Assembly (NCBI GenBank): GCA_964602715.1 | Contig: CAZRSB010000014.1 | Span: 1 to 41,269, forward strand | Source of the DNA: Natronoplasma sp964602715 | GTDB taxonomy: Archaea; Thermoplasmatota; Thermoplasmata; Halarchaeoplasmatales; Halarchaeoplasmataceae | Length of the DNA stretch: 41,269 bases | Direction of reading: 5' to 3' | Shown here: positions 34,578 through 41,269 of the stretch, one piece after another | Layout of the letters: each line of letters starts with the position of its first letter | How positions within the stretch are numbered: the first letter of the stretch is position 1 | Translations under genes and position numbers: made by a program | The notes under the pieces: model-generated | Database searches by the model: none | The model's input: only the letters and a program-made list of their open reading frames with translations | Told to the model about the DNA's origin: nothing

Positions 34578-35513
34578 CTAGAGAGGTGAAGCCTCTATAT
34601 CTAGCTTTTTTTCTATGGCCTCTGCTAATTCTTCTGTACTCCCATGTACTGTGAAAACCCTCTCAGGACTGCAATCTTCCACAAACTCAAGCAGTTCATC
34701 AAAACCAGCATGGTCGGAAAAGGGGAATTGAGCATCTATCTCCATCGAATTGTAGAATGGAAAAAAGGCACACCAGCCGGAGAGATAAGCCGAGGTACCC
34801 CCTTTCTTTTTTGCATCTCTAACTATTTTCCCCGCGGGCCTTTTCAGATGATTTGGTGAAACTACGGCAGTATAATTATCGCTAGGCAAATCACCTGTAC
34901 TGAATTCTAATCCCTGATCATAGAGATTGTAAACTTCAGATATTTCAGCAATCTCCTTTGTCGTTTTAGGACACTCATCGATATCATTTAAAAGAGAGAT
35001 GATCTCTTGCGCCTTTCCGAATTGATACGCTCCGAATACTACTGGACCTTCTTCTAATTGTTGTTCAGTCCAGGCTATAAGGTCTTCAGTGACTTTTTCT
35101 TTTGAAGGCAAACTGTATTCCCTTTTCCCATAAGTGGATTCTATGATGAGTGTATCACAATCGTATGGTACTGCTCTCTTACAAGTGTTTCCGCCCAGAG
35201 GATTGAAGTCCCCTGTGTATAAAATATCATCTACTTTGATCATGGCTGAGCCAAAAACATGTCCAGCAGGATACAGAGTGACATCAAAATTTTCGATATC
35301 TTTGGTGACTGCGTAATCAATTTCTTTTCCTCTTTTCTCTCCTTTCCTCACTTCGAGTATGTCCAATGTAGGTGGAGTCATATATGAGTCCTTGACAAGG
35401 TGATCTAAATGCCCATGCGTAACTACCCCATTTTTCACCTGTCGTGAAGGATCTAATATGATCTTTTTGGTTCCATTTTTGATCGTGATTCCAGATTTTT
35501 GTTCTACTTTCAT
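34578..35513 (-). CDS. Metallo-beta-lactamase / beta-CASP-like exonuclease
   Basis: 311 residues from ATG 35513 (TTG 35522 is the alternative). Related to the YSH1/CPSF-like RNA-processing nucleases (COG1236) and to DNA-repair MBL exonucleases. Metal-binding motifs: VTHGHLDHL (HxHxDH), PAGHVFGSAMI, ILYTGDFNP and the late FSDHAGFDELL, followed by VFTVHGS. The central insert of a full beta-CASP domain is short. Acts on nucleic acid ends; whether RNA or DNA is not decidable here. Ends a two-gene unit with the zinc-ribbon gene 20 bp upstream. Confidence 0.82.
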   Translation of the reverse strand: MKVEQKSGITIKNGTKKIILDPSRQVKNGVVTHGHLDHLVKDSYMTPPTLDILEVRKGEKRGKEIDYAVTKDIENFDVTLYPAGHVFGSAMIKVDDILYTGDFNPLGGNTCKRAVPYDCDTLIIESTYGKREYSLPSKEKVTEDLIAWTEQQLEEGPVVFGAYQFGKAQEIISLLNDIDECPKTTKEIAEISEVYNLYDQGLEFSTGDLPSDNYTAVVSPNHLKRPAGKIVRDAKKKGGTSAYLSGWCAFFPFYNSMEIDAQFPFSDHAGFDELLEFVEDCSPERVFTVHGSTEELAEAIEKKLDIEASPL

Positions 35514-35533
35514 GTTTCTCAACCTCTATTCAT

Positions 35534-35929
35534 TCATGGTTTATATTCGAAACTGTACTTTATGGGTACTCTTCTTTTGATCCCAGTCCAATATGGACAT
35601 TCACTACACTTATATCCTAATGTAACGGATCCTCCAAAAATAGTTTCATTTTTGGTTTTTTTGAGTTTTCCTTGACAGACAGGGCATCTTCCCTTTAAGG
35701 AATTTTTCTTTTCGCTAGTTCTTGCATATATTTCAGCATGGATGAAAGAAGCAGTTACAGCTAATTCTCTCAATCGATTGAAACTTACTGTGTAACTTTT
35801 ATCTTTATTTTCCAGTTCACTGATCACCAGTTTTCGTAATTTTGTTAGGGAATTTATCCCTTTATTCCTTCTCATAACATAACGAAGAGCCTCTAAAACC
35901 TCTTCGTCGCTAGGGATGGAATAGGCCAT
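35534..35929 (-). CDS. Conserved archaeal zinc-ribbon protein
   Basis: 131 residues, function unknown. The N-terminal 70 residues are helical and resemble a small nucleic-acid-binding domain (EEVLEALRYVMRRNKGINSL, SFNRLRELAV). The C-terminal half has a zinc ribbon, CPVCQGKL and CSECPYWTG, and a basic patch (IKRRVPIKY). Its position just upstream of the MBL nuclease gene and same direction suggest a joint role in nucleic acid handling; this is inference. Confidence 0.65.
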   Translation of the reverse strand: MAYSIPSDEEVLEALRYVMRRNKGINSLTKLRKLVISELENKDKSYTVSFNRLRELAVTASFIHAEIYARTSEKKNSLKGRCPVCQGKLKKTKNETIFGGSVTLGYKCSECPYWTGIKRRVPIKYSFEYKP

Positions 35930-36004
35930 CGGAGGTGTATGTTGTTCGTTTTACTTATCTGTTTGGTTCGACAAATTTTAAGAGGATTACTCTCCGAATC
36001 AAAG

Positions 36005-36014
36005 ATTATAAATA
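36005..36014 (+). promoter_or_regulatory. TATA box of the 77-aa gene
   Basis: TTATAAATAA, about 50 bp before the ATG at 36059. It predicts a leader of about 24 bases that includes AGGAGG (36045-36050), a perfect ribosome binding site eight bases from the ATG. Confidence 0.5.
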
Positions 36015-36058
36015 ATTTAAAGTAATCTGATATTTGAGAGGATTAGGAGGGCACTTTG

Positions 36059-36292
36059 ATGGAAAAGAAGAGGATAAGTCTCGATCGAGCAGAGGAACTT
36101 GGTGAAGAAAAAGAACTCAAACCCGCCAAAATAAAGGGAAGTGAAGGATTCATGTTCACGAGAGGTAACAATCATCGAGCTGACCCCCTTTCATGGGATG
36201 AATTCAAAGAAGAGCTAGAGGATAAAAGAGTAGGTATATATGAGGCCGATGGATGGATGCAAATTGTTAGGGAAAAAGAGAAGAGCGAATAA
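36059..36292 (+). CDS. Small hypothetical protein
   Basis: 77 residues from the ATG at 36059, with AGGAGG eight bases upstream (a TTG immediately before is also in frame). Charged and soluble: MEKKRISLDRAEELGEEKEL, then FMFTRGNNHRADPLSWDEFK and an end rich in Glu/Lys. I do not recognise the family. A good promoter, Shine-Dalgarno and complete frame argue that it is expressed. Confidence 0.6.
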   Translation: MEKKRISLDRAEELGEEKELKPAKIKGSEGFMFTRGNNHRADPLSWDEFKEELEDKRVGIYEADGWMQIVREKEKSE

Positions 36293-36311
36293 AAAAAGCT
36301 ATAACCTATTG

Positions 36312-36321
36312 TATAAATAAG
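36312..36321 (+). promoter_or_regulatory. TATA box of the UPF0145 gene
   Basis: GTATAAATAA lies about 20 bp upstream of the ATG at 36335, so the predicted transcription start is at or next to the start codon and the mRNA is probably leaderless. Confidence 0.45.
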
Positions 36322-36334
36322 ACTAGCAGAAATC

Positions 36335-36727
36335 ATGCATTTAACAAATACCGAAAAGATAGAGGGTGAAGAGATAGTCAAAGACTTGGGTTTGGTCAGA
36401 GGCAATACGGTTAGAGCAAAAAATATAGGAAGAGACATTACTCAATCCATCAGGAACTTATTCGGAGGAGAATTAAAAGCCTATTCCGACCTGATGACTG
36501 ATTCAAGAGAGGAAGCCATCGGAAGGATGGTACAGGAAGCAAAACGATTAGATGCTGATGCCGTAGTAAATGTAAGGTTTATAACTTCACAGATCACAGC
36601 AGGAGGCGCGGAGATATTAGCTTATGGCACAGCAGTTAAGCTGAAGGGAGGTTCCTCCTCACGAGGTACGGGATATTCGGGATCAAAAGCGGTGGAAAAG
36701 TCAACACCTACTTTTGAAGAAAAGTAG
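36335..36727 (+). CDS. UPF0145 (YbjQ-like) protein
   Basis: 130 residues. Core of about 105 residues matches the heavy-metal-binding-like UPF0145 family: IVKDLGLVRGNTVRAKNIGRD, SREEAIGRMVQEAKRLDADAVVNVRF and EILAYGTAVKL. The typical YbjQ pentamer-forming domain; biochemical function unknown. The C-terminal 25 residues are Ser/Gly/Lys rich and specific to this copy. Convergent with the zinc-ribbon membrane protein gene. Confidence 0.85.
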   Translation: MHLTNTEKIEGEEIVKDLGLVRGNTVRAKNIGRDITQSIRNLFGGELKAYSDLMTDSREEAIGRMVQEAKRLDADAVVNVRFITSQITAGGAEILAYGTAVKLKGGSSSRGTGYSGSKAVEKSTPTFEEK

Positions 36728-36744
36728 TCAACCGATCAAACAAA

Positions 36745-37101
36745 TCAATCGTATTTCCTACATCTGTCGCAATACCATCTATCATATTCCTCGATATATC
36801 TCAACTCGGACTCGCATTCAGAACAGTATTGCTCCTTCAGCGGTCTCTCGGTTAGGTCTCTTCTACAAAATTTACACCAGATCGTTTCTTGTAAGATTTT
36901 TTCGCCGCAGTATGGACATCTTTTGGTTGAAGAAAAAAGACCTTCGTCTCTCAGCAATATGATGAATAGGATCACTATAAGGACTGCCGTTGGAATGCCT
37001 CCACAACATAAACTCATGGGATTGATAAGTGGAAAAAGGAAGGAATAGATTTCAGGAATCCATATAGAAGCTAAGACTCCAACTAGGTAGTCAAAAAACA
37101 T
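36745..37101 (-). CDS. Membrane protein with zinc ribbons
   Basis: 118 residues. Two hydrophobic segments in the first 50 residues (FFDYLVGVLASIWIPEIYSF and a longer span through PTAVLIVILFIILL), then CPYCGEKILQETIWCKFCRRD (zinc ribbon) and CSECESEL..CDRCRKYD (second ribbon). Likely anchored by the N-terminus with zinc domains in the cytoplasm. Similar domain pairs occur in many archaeal proteins of unknown role. Function not assigned. Confidence 0.65.
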   Translation of the reverse strand: MFFDYLVGVLASIWIPEIYSFLFPLINPMSLCCGGIPTAVLIVILFIILLRDEGLFSSTKRCPYCGEKILQETIWCKFCRRDLTERPLKEQYCSECESELRYIEEYDRWYCDRCRKYD

Positions 37102-37128
37102 CTTTGTATTGGATAGATCTCCTCAGAT

Positions 37129-37542
37129 TCATTTTGTTCTTTTATACATCTTGACAACGGATTCGACTGCATTTTTTGCTCGTTCGATCCTTTCTTCTGC
37201 CTGCATTCTGCTCATTCCTGGGCCTGTTATACCCAAACTGACTGGTTTATCGTATTCCAATTCTAGGTCTGTTATCTTTCGGGCAGCTTGTGACATCACA
37301 GTTTTATCATGTTCCGTTTCCCCTTTTATGACTGTACCTAATGTGACGACACCATCGATATTTTCATCGTCTAGTAGTTTTTTGACGCCGAGAGGCATAT
37401 CAAAAACACCAGGGACGTGAAGAACTTCCTTGACTTCAGCATCAAGGAACTCTGCATGTTGTCTCGCTCGTTCTAACATCATTTGATTTATATCGTAATT
37501 GAATTCAGAAACCACTATTCCTATTCTCATATTTTCAGACAT
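37129..37542 (-). CDS. ribH: 6,7-dimethyl-8-ribityllumazine synthase
   Basis: 137 residues. Condenses 5-amino-6-ribitylaminouracil with 3,4-dihydroxy-2-butanone 4-phosphate. Motifs: IGIVVSEFNYDIN (substrate-binding), LHVPGVFDMPLGVKKLL, VVTLGTVIKGETEHDKTV with the catalytic His, and PVSLGITGPG. AAGGTGAT lies five bases before the ATG at 37542, which supports this start. Last gene of the rib operon, six bases after ribC. Confidence 0.93.
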   Translation of the reverse strand: MSENMRIGIVVSEFNYDINQMMLERARQHAEFLDAEVKEVLHVPGVFDMPLGVKKLLDDENIDGVVTLGTVIKGETEHDKTVMSQAARKITDLELEYDKPVSLGITGPGMSRMQAEERIERAKNAVESVVKMYKRTK

Positions 37543-37548
37543 ATTTTA

Positions 37549-38010
37549 TCACCTTAAGGGTCCTACGTCAGGATATCCTTCTCGGGCACCTTGACCCGCT
37601 TTACTCTCAAGACGCTCGGGTCTAAATAGAAGATCATAAACATTTACTGCATGTTCTCTAGCCCGTTTATCAGCCAACTTCTTGAGTTCTTTTTCATCTT
37701 CGGCTTCGTCTTCATGTACGAAAACCTCTATTATATGTGTATTGGTCTTTAATTCCGTATAAAGTAAAGCTTTAGATGCTTGATCAGCACACTGCTTGTC
37801 TATAGGTTCTGGTCCTGGCATCCCAAGAGCTATAACTATATCCGCATCTTTTGAAATCAATTTTTTTGAGGCGATAGCTAAATCTTTGATACCAGGAACA
37901 GTATATCTTTCTATTTCATATCCTGTGCCCGTTTTTGACAGTTCATCGATCACACTTTCGTACATGTCGAATCGAGCAAAGGTTGTATCAGCTATCCCTA
38001 TCTTTTTCAT
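37549..38010 (-). CDS. ribC: Riboflavin synthase, archaeal type
   Basis: 153 residues. Archaeal RibC is a homologue of lumazine synthase, unrelated to bacterial RibE, and dismutates two lumazines to riboflavin. Pattern: KKIGIADTTFARFDM, YTVPGIKDLAIASKKLI, ALGMPGPEPIDKQCADQASK and HEDEAEDEKELKKLADKRAREHA, with a PDVGPLR end. Overlaps the end of ribL by 23 bases. Confidence 0.92.
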   Translation of the reverse strand: MKKIGIADTTFARFDMYESVIDELSKTGTGYEIERYTVPGIKDLAIASKKLISKDADIVIALGMPGPEPIDKQCADQASKALLYTELKTNTHIIEVFVHEDEAEDEKELKKLADKRAREHAVNVYDLLFRPERLESKAGQGAREGYPDVGPLR

Positions 38011-38467
38011 GTTGTTCCTCCTTTTCCAACTTTTTCTTCATGCTATACCAATCGATTATCTTCCTGAAAATTTTTCTCGTTCCATTCAGTTCATGATCAT
38101 GATGTGACATCCTTTTCACTTTTATATGATCCATACCTCTTAATTTCAGGTCTTTTACGAGTTGCTCTTCTTCATGCCTTTGGTCATAGCCCAATGCTAT
38201 TATATCTGGATCAACTCTTTCGACAGTTTCAAATCTATCACCTTCTCCTCCGATGATCGCTTTGTCTACCGGATCTAGGGCTTCGATCATCTCTCTTCTG
38301 ACTTCCTCCTCCATCAGTGGTTCATGTTTGTGTTTCCGAACGGTCTTATCACATGCAATAACTACAACTAATTCATCTCCCTCATTCTTTGCTTCGCGGA
38401 GATAGTTGAGGTGTCCTATATGAAGAATATCAAATGTTCCTACCGCCATAACCCTGGTTTTAGCCAT
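37988..38467 (-). CDS. ribL: FAD synthetase, archaeal type
   Basis: 159 residues from ATG 38467, two bases after the ribB stop and preceded by GAGGGT; in-frame upstream ATGs lie inside ribB. An adenylyltransferase that makes FAD from FMN and CTP/ATP. Nucleotidyltransferase signature VMAVGTFDILHIGHLNYL (about 5-22) with HIGH-type HIGH, and GYDQRHEEEQLVKDL. Cytosolic. It shares an operon with ribB, ribC and ribH. Confidence 0.92.
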   Translation of the reverse strand: MAKTRVMAVGTFDILHIGHLNYLREAKNEGDELVVVIACDKTVRKHKHEPLMEEEVRREMIEALDPVDKAIIGGEGDRFETVERVDPDIIALGYDQRHEEEQLVKDLKLRGMDHIKVKRMSHHDHELNGTRKIFRKIIDWYSMKKKLEKEEQHEKDRDS

Positions 38468-38468
38468 A

Positions 38469-39167
38469 TTAACCCTCATAATTTTGGTTTTTGATGGTTT
38501 CTCCATCAATTAGAGGTATATCATTTCTTTCTCCATAAACACGGGCCTCTTCAATACTTAGACTATCACCTTCGTCCGACAGCATCTCACAGATAGTCAT
38601 ACTAGGATAGAGCTCGGAGGATTCTAACAGAGCTGTTGTGAGTTCTGTGTGTCCTCTCCTTTTAGAGAGAAGTCCTTCAGTGGCGTTCAAAAGAAACACA
38701 TGTCCTGGAGTTCTAAATTCTTCTCCAAATTTTTTCTGAGCCTCTTTTTTCTCTAAATTTTTTATATTTTCTCCCAATTTTGCAAATCTCTGAATGGTGA
38801 GAGCCCTATCTATGTCGGTTATACCTGTAAAGGTATCTCTGTGGTTTACAGTTAGAGAAAAGGTAGAACGTTCATCATATGGGATATCATCAGCTCTCAT
38901 CTCTTTCAAAAGAGGATAATTTTCAGCCCCATCTTCGAAAACCTCGCTAAGATAAGGTAGTTCGAGTTTTTTCCATGTCGGAGGAGGTACTGTTACACAT
39001 ATCAGACCTCCAGCTTTTTTTCTTAATGTTTTTATCTTTTGTGGAGTTATTCTCAAAGACGGAGTAACAAGATCTATCTCGTTCTCCCGCTCGTCAGCAT
39101 CATAGATCATGATGAACTCGCCTTTCTCAAGCCGCTCGATGATCTCGTTTAGATCTTCATTCATCAT
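38469..39167 (-). CDS. ribB: 3,4-dihydroxy-2-butanone 4-phosphate synthase
   Basis: 232 residues. Makes the four-carbon precursor for lumazine from ribulose 5-phosphate. Motifs: MIYDADERENEIDLV (acidic active-site loop), MRADDIPYDERSTFSLTVNHRD, PGHVFLL and KRRGHTELTTALLE, with ICEMLSDEGDSLS. A TATA-like TTATAAATCA at 39181-39190 places the start of transcription at about 39163, so the mRNA is nearly leaderless; the ATG at 39164 is an equally good start. First gene of the operon. Confidence 0.94.
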   Translation of the reverse strand: MMNEDLNEIIERLEKGEFIMIYDADERENEIDLVTPSLRITPQKIKTLRKKAGGLICVTVPPPTWKKLELPYLSEVFEDGAENYPLLKEMRADDIPYDERSTFSLTVNHRDTFTGITDIDRALTIQRFAKLGENIKNLEKKEAQKKFGEEFRTPGHVFLLNATEGLLSKRRGHTELTTALLESSELYPSMTICEMLSDEGDSLSIEEARVYGERNDIPLIDGETIKNQNYEG

Positions 39168-39180
39168 CTATTGAATTACT

Positions 39181-39190
39181 TGATTTATAA
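39181..39190 (-). promoter_or_regulatory. TATA box of the riboflavin operon
   Basis: TTATAAATCA on the minus strand about 20 bp upstream of ribB. I see no binding site for a CTP-dependent riboflavin kinase/regulator, and no FMN riboswitch-like leader because the transcript has almost no 5' leader. Confidence 0.45.
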
Positions 39191-39255
39191 TAGAGTTTTG
39201 GTTAGCGTGAGATTTATTTACTCCGAGTATAGTAGTATCTTATCGAAGTGATATC

Positions 39256-40293
39256 ATGCTAGATGATGTTAAAAATATGAAGGAGATAGATGAGGAGGAT
39301 ATGCTCGGTATTTTAGAAAATTTTCCAGAGCATATAGAAGAAGAATTAGAAGAGTCAGAAATCAATCTTTTGCCCTTTCAACCTGATAATATTGTTGTCA
39401 CTGGTATGGGAGGATCTGCGATTGTTGGCGATACGTTAAAGAATTTTTTAGCTAAGAGGATAAAAGTTCCAGTATATGTTAACAAAGATTACACGCTACC
39501 ATCGTTTGTAGGTGATAAAACTCTATTGATCGTAATATCCTATTCTGGCAATACTGAGGAGACGTTGAGTGCTGCTAGAAGGGGTATAGATAGGAACGCA
39601 AAAGTGGTGGCTATAAGTTCGGATGGAGAACTAGAAAAAATATGTCGAGAAAGAGGCCTTGTCTTTATACCGATCCCTAGTGGTTATCCTCCTCGAGCGG
39701 CTTTTGCTTTTTTATTCGTTCCTGTATTAAAGTTACTGTCAGAACTCTTGATATACGATTCAGAGGTAGATATGTTAGATGCGGTCAAGGTGCTTAAGGA
39801 GTTAAGGGATCGGATCAAGGCGGACATCCCAAAAAAAGAGAACGAAGCTAAAAAATTAGCTGAGCGTATACATGGAAAAATACCGATCATATATGGTCAT
39901 TCTATATATAATGCCGTGGCCAACCGTTGGCACACGCAATTTAACGAGAATGCTGAGATTCTATCATGGTATGGTCCACTCCCAGAGATGAATCATAATG
40001 AGATAGTCGGATGGGATGGCGATGAAGCTGATAAGAAGAGTCATTTTATTCCCATATTTTTGAGAGATAAAAAAGAGCCAGACGTTATCCAAAAAAGAAT
40101 AGAATTGACAAAGGAACTTGTTTTTGAAGATATAGATGATGTCATCGAGGTATGGACTGATGCAGAGACACAATTAGCTAGGATATTATACCTCGTTTAT
40201 TTAGGGGATTATGTGAGCATCTATCTAGCTCTGCTGAGAGGAAAAAATCCAGAACCTGTAAGAGTTATCGATGAGTTGAAAAAAAGATTGTGA
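39256..40293 (+). CDS. Bifunctional phosphoglucose/phosphomannose isomerase
   Basis: 345 residues. SIS-domain enzyme of archaea and some bacteria that interconverts glucose 6-P, fructose 6-P and mannose 6-P. Motifs: NIVVTGMGGSAIVGD (first SIS loop, about 46-60), YTLPSFVGDKTLLIVISYSGNTEETLS and GYPPRAAFAFLFVP, then IPIIYGHSIYNAVANRWHTQFNENA and EMNHNEIVGWD with a catalytic His/Glu region. The GTGAT sequence ahead of the ATG is a ribosome binding site. Likely feeds sugar synthesis for surface glycans and central carbon flow. Confidence 0.92.
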   Translation: MLDDVKNMKEIDEEDMLGILENFPEHIEEELEESEINLLPFQPDNIVVTGMGGSAIVGDTLKNFLAKRIKVPVYVNKDYTLPSFVGDKTLLIVISYSGNTEETLSAARRGIDRNAKVVAISSDGELEKICRERGLVFIPIPSGYPPRAAFAFLFVPVLKLLSELLIYDSEVDMLDAVKVLKELRDRIKADIPKKENEAKKLAERIHGKIPIIYGHSIYNAVANRWHTQFNENAEILSWYGPLPEMNHNEIVGWDGDEADKKSHFIPIFLRDKKEPDVIQKRIELTKELVFEDIDDVIEVWTDAETQLARILYLVYLGDYVSIYLALLRGKNPEPVRVIDELKKRL

Positions 40294-40294
40294 T

Positions 40295-40771
40295 TTACTC
40301 GAACTTTTCGTCTCCTACATGGTGAAGATTTTTGACCACTTTACCTTTATTGGATTCTATCATATTTGTTCCATCTGTTAAGGCCCTACCGACAGCTAGA
40401 GGTTTATTGTGCTCTACGTCTCTGACCCAGACTAGATCACCATCTTCGATGTTTTCATCTGCTTCAACTATCCCAGGAGCCATAATATCTGCGCCATTAT
40501 ACACAAATTTCACTGCACCCATGTCAACTGTAACAAACCCCTTTTTCGGTTCTATTTGAAGTAGGCCATCGATGGTTGGAAATACCTGTTCGTCAAAAAA
40601 AGTCGCTATGATCTCTCCATCTACTAAGATAACTTTTCCTTCCTTAGAATCAGCTATGTCAACCGCTTCATCCTCTTTGAAAGGAGAAGCTCCTAATTTT
40701 TTTTTCATCTGCTTAGAGTACTCTTCTACCTCTTTTTCTTTGATACGATGTTGGTTTTTTAGTTCCATCAT
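40295..40771 (-). CDS. PUA-domain RNA-binding protein (DUF1947-like)
   Basis: 158 residues. N-terminal half is a small alpha/beta domain (RIKEKEVEEYSKQMKKKLGASP, VILVDGEIIATFFDEQVFPTIDGLL), the C-terminal half a PUA domain (KFVYNGADIMAPGIVEADENI, DLVWVRDVEHNKPLAVGRAL). The arrangement resembles archaeal relatives of MCT-1/Tma20, linked to translation and ribosome recycling. Which role applies here is not shown. It ends one base after the stop of the convergent isomerase gene. Confidence 0.8.
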   Translation of the reverse strand: MMELKNQHRIKEKEVEEYSKQMKKKLGASPFKEDEAVDIADSKEGKVILVDGEIIATFFDEQVFPTIDGLLQIEPKKGFVTVDMGAVKFVYNGADIMAPGIVEADENIEDGDLVWVRDVEHNKPLAVGRALTDGTNMIESNKGKVVKNLHHVGDEKFE

Positions 40772-40827
40772 ATCAGAATATTGAATTTTGTATAAATCAT
40801 TTGGGTCACACGAATTAACATTTATTC

Positions 40828-41269
40828 CTATAATACGATGTTGAGAACTCCATGGTAGTTGTCGACTCTGTAGTCTATGCGCACTAGTTCGTGGTTCTCG
40901 TCAGTTTCAAAGTCGCCAAGATCATCTGCCGTAAAGATGAATTCTGCACCATCCTGTACTTTTTCGTCATCTATGAGGCCCATCCAGGAGCCATCACCAT
41001 TCTCTGTCACATCTATGTCGTCTTCTTTTCGATCCCCGTTATCGTCCCACAACAATCTCACATCTAAATCGTCCAAAGGTACTTCCGGTACATCTCCTAA
41101 ACTTAAGGTAACGTTGGTCTGATCGTTGATCTCTTTTTCCAAATTCAGACTACCGAATATCTCCTTGAACTCTTCATCTTTTGACTCTTCAAATTCCGCA
41201 GTAATCTCTTTGTTATCATCCATCTCTATATTGGTCTGAGGTAGAGAACCCCACAGTTCTACTGTAGGG
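40828..41269 (-). CDS. C-terminal part of a second InlB-repeat surface protein (partial, 5' end outside window)
   Basis: The frame stays open to the window edge, so the apparent ATG at 41223 is only an internal Met. The visible part begins PTVELWGSLPQTNIEMDDNK, then EITAEFEES, which is the end of an InlB-B-like repeat of the same kind as in the giant subtilase (TITMDDD.EITAHFE). About 115 acidic residues follow, beta-rich, Asp/Glu dominated (LLWDDNGDRKEDDIDVTENG), ending VDNYHGVLNIVL without a membrane span or PGF tail. Probably a secreted or surface protein; the rest must be read in the adjoining sequence. Confidence 0.75.
   Translation of the reverse strand, partial: PTVELWGSLPQTNIEMDDNKEITAEFEESKDEEFKEIFGSLNLEKEINDQTNVTLSLGDVPEVPLDDLDVRLLWDDNGDRKEDDIDVTENGDGSWMGLIDDEKVQDGAEFIFTADDLGDFETDENHELVRIDYRVDNYHGVLNIVL

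Noticed and set aside
41223..41223. ATG at 41223 as the start of a 131-residue protein
   Set aside because: The frame remains open upstream to the window end and encodes an InlB-like repeat end, so this Met is internal.
1..41269. Extreme salt-in halophile
   Set aside because: Proteins are rich in Asp/Glu, but Lys is also abundant, whereas classical salt-in halophiles are depleted in Lys; moderate halophily remains possible.

Overview
This window is archaeal, most likely euryarchaeal, with AT-rich DNA. The archaeal markers are class I lysyl-tRNA synthetase, archaeal-type NAC, short PheT, archaeal RibC and RibL, an FlaI/TadA-type ATPase with a double-domain TadC, a PyrE/GfcR-type regulator, an intron-containing tRNA-Ser, TATA boxes and GGTGATC-type ribosome binding sites. 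Proteins are rich in Glu and Asp but Lys stays common. The lineage cannot be fixed from here; no mcr genes are present, so methanogenesis is neither shown nor excluded.

Layout. 1-7008: a hairpin, then a giant secreted subtilase with GLUG and InlB-B-like repeats and a PGF-CTERM-like tail (minus strand). 7009-8154: a gene-free, hairpin-rich island with an IS605-like right-end signature, a nested hairpin structure and about four degenerate 65-nt two-hairpin units that run into an intron-bearing tRNA-Ser(UGA) at 8155-8311. 8399-17563: housekeeping and metabolism (pheT, scpB, trmJ-like, AOR, gfcR-like, lysS, nac, prs, hypB). 17659-30172: one long plus-strand operon: a 32-codon leader ORF, a double-module hdrA, mvhD-mvhG-mvhA, hdrC-hdrB, a TfrB/FrdB-like iron-sulfur protein, a TfrA/FrdA-like flavoprotein, and korD-korA-korB-korC. 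30260-34503: an archaeal pilus/secretion motor operon (Cys-rich protein, ATPase, membrane platform). 34578-37101: an MBL exonuclease-like protein, zinc-ribbon proteins, a UPF0145 protein and other small genes. 37129-39167: riboflavin/FAD operon ribB-ribL-ribC-ribH. 39256-41269: phosphoglucose/phosphomannose isomerase, a PUA-domain protein, and the C-terminal end of a second InlB-repeat surface protein that leaves the window.

The most interesting unit is 17.7-30.2 kb. It joins a NiFe hydrogenase and HdrABC electron-bifurcating core to a fumarate-reductase-like pair and a 2-oxoglutarate:ferredoxin oxidoreductase in a tightly overlapping operon. A consistent reading is that H2 is split by Mvh, electrons are bifurcated at HdrA to ferredoxin and to HdrBC, HdrBC hands electrons to the FrdAB/TfrAB-like pair (fumarate to succinate), and reduced ferredoxin drives reductive carboxylation of succinyl-CoA by Kor: one arm of a reductive TCA route. 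hypB next door supports nickel insertion, and the riboflavin/FAD operon supplies a cofactor that this flavin-rich machinery needs.
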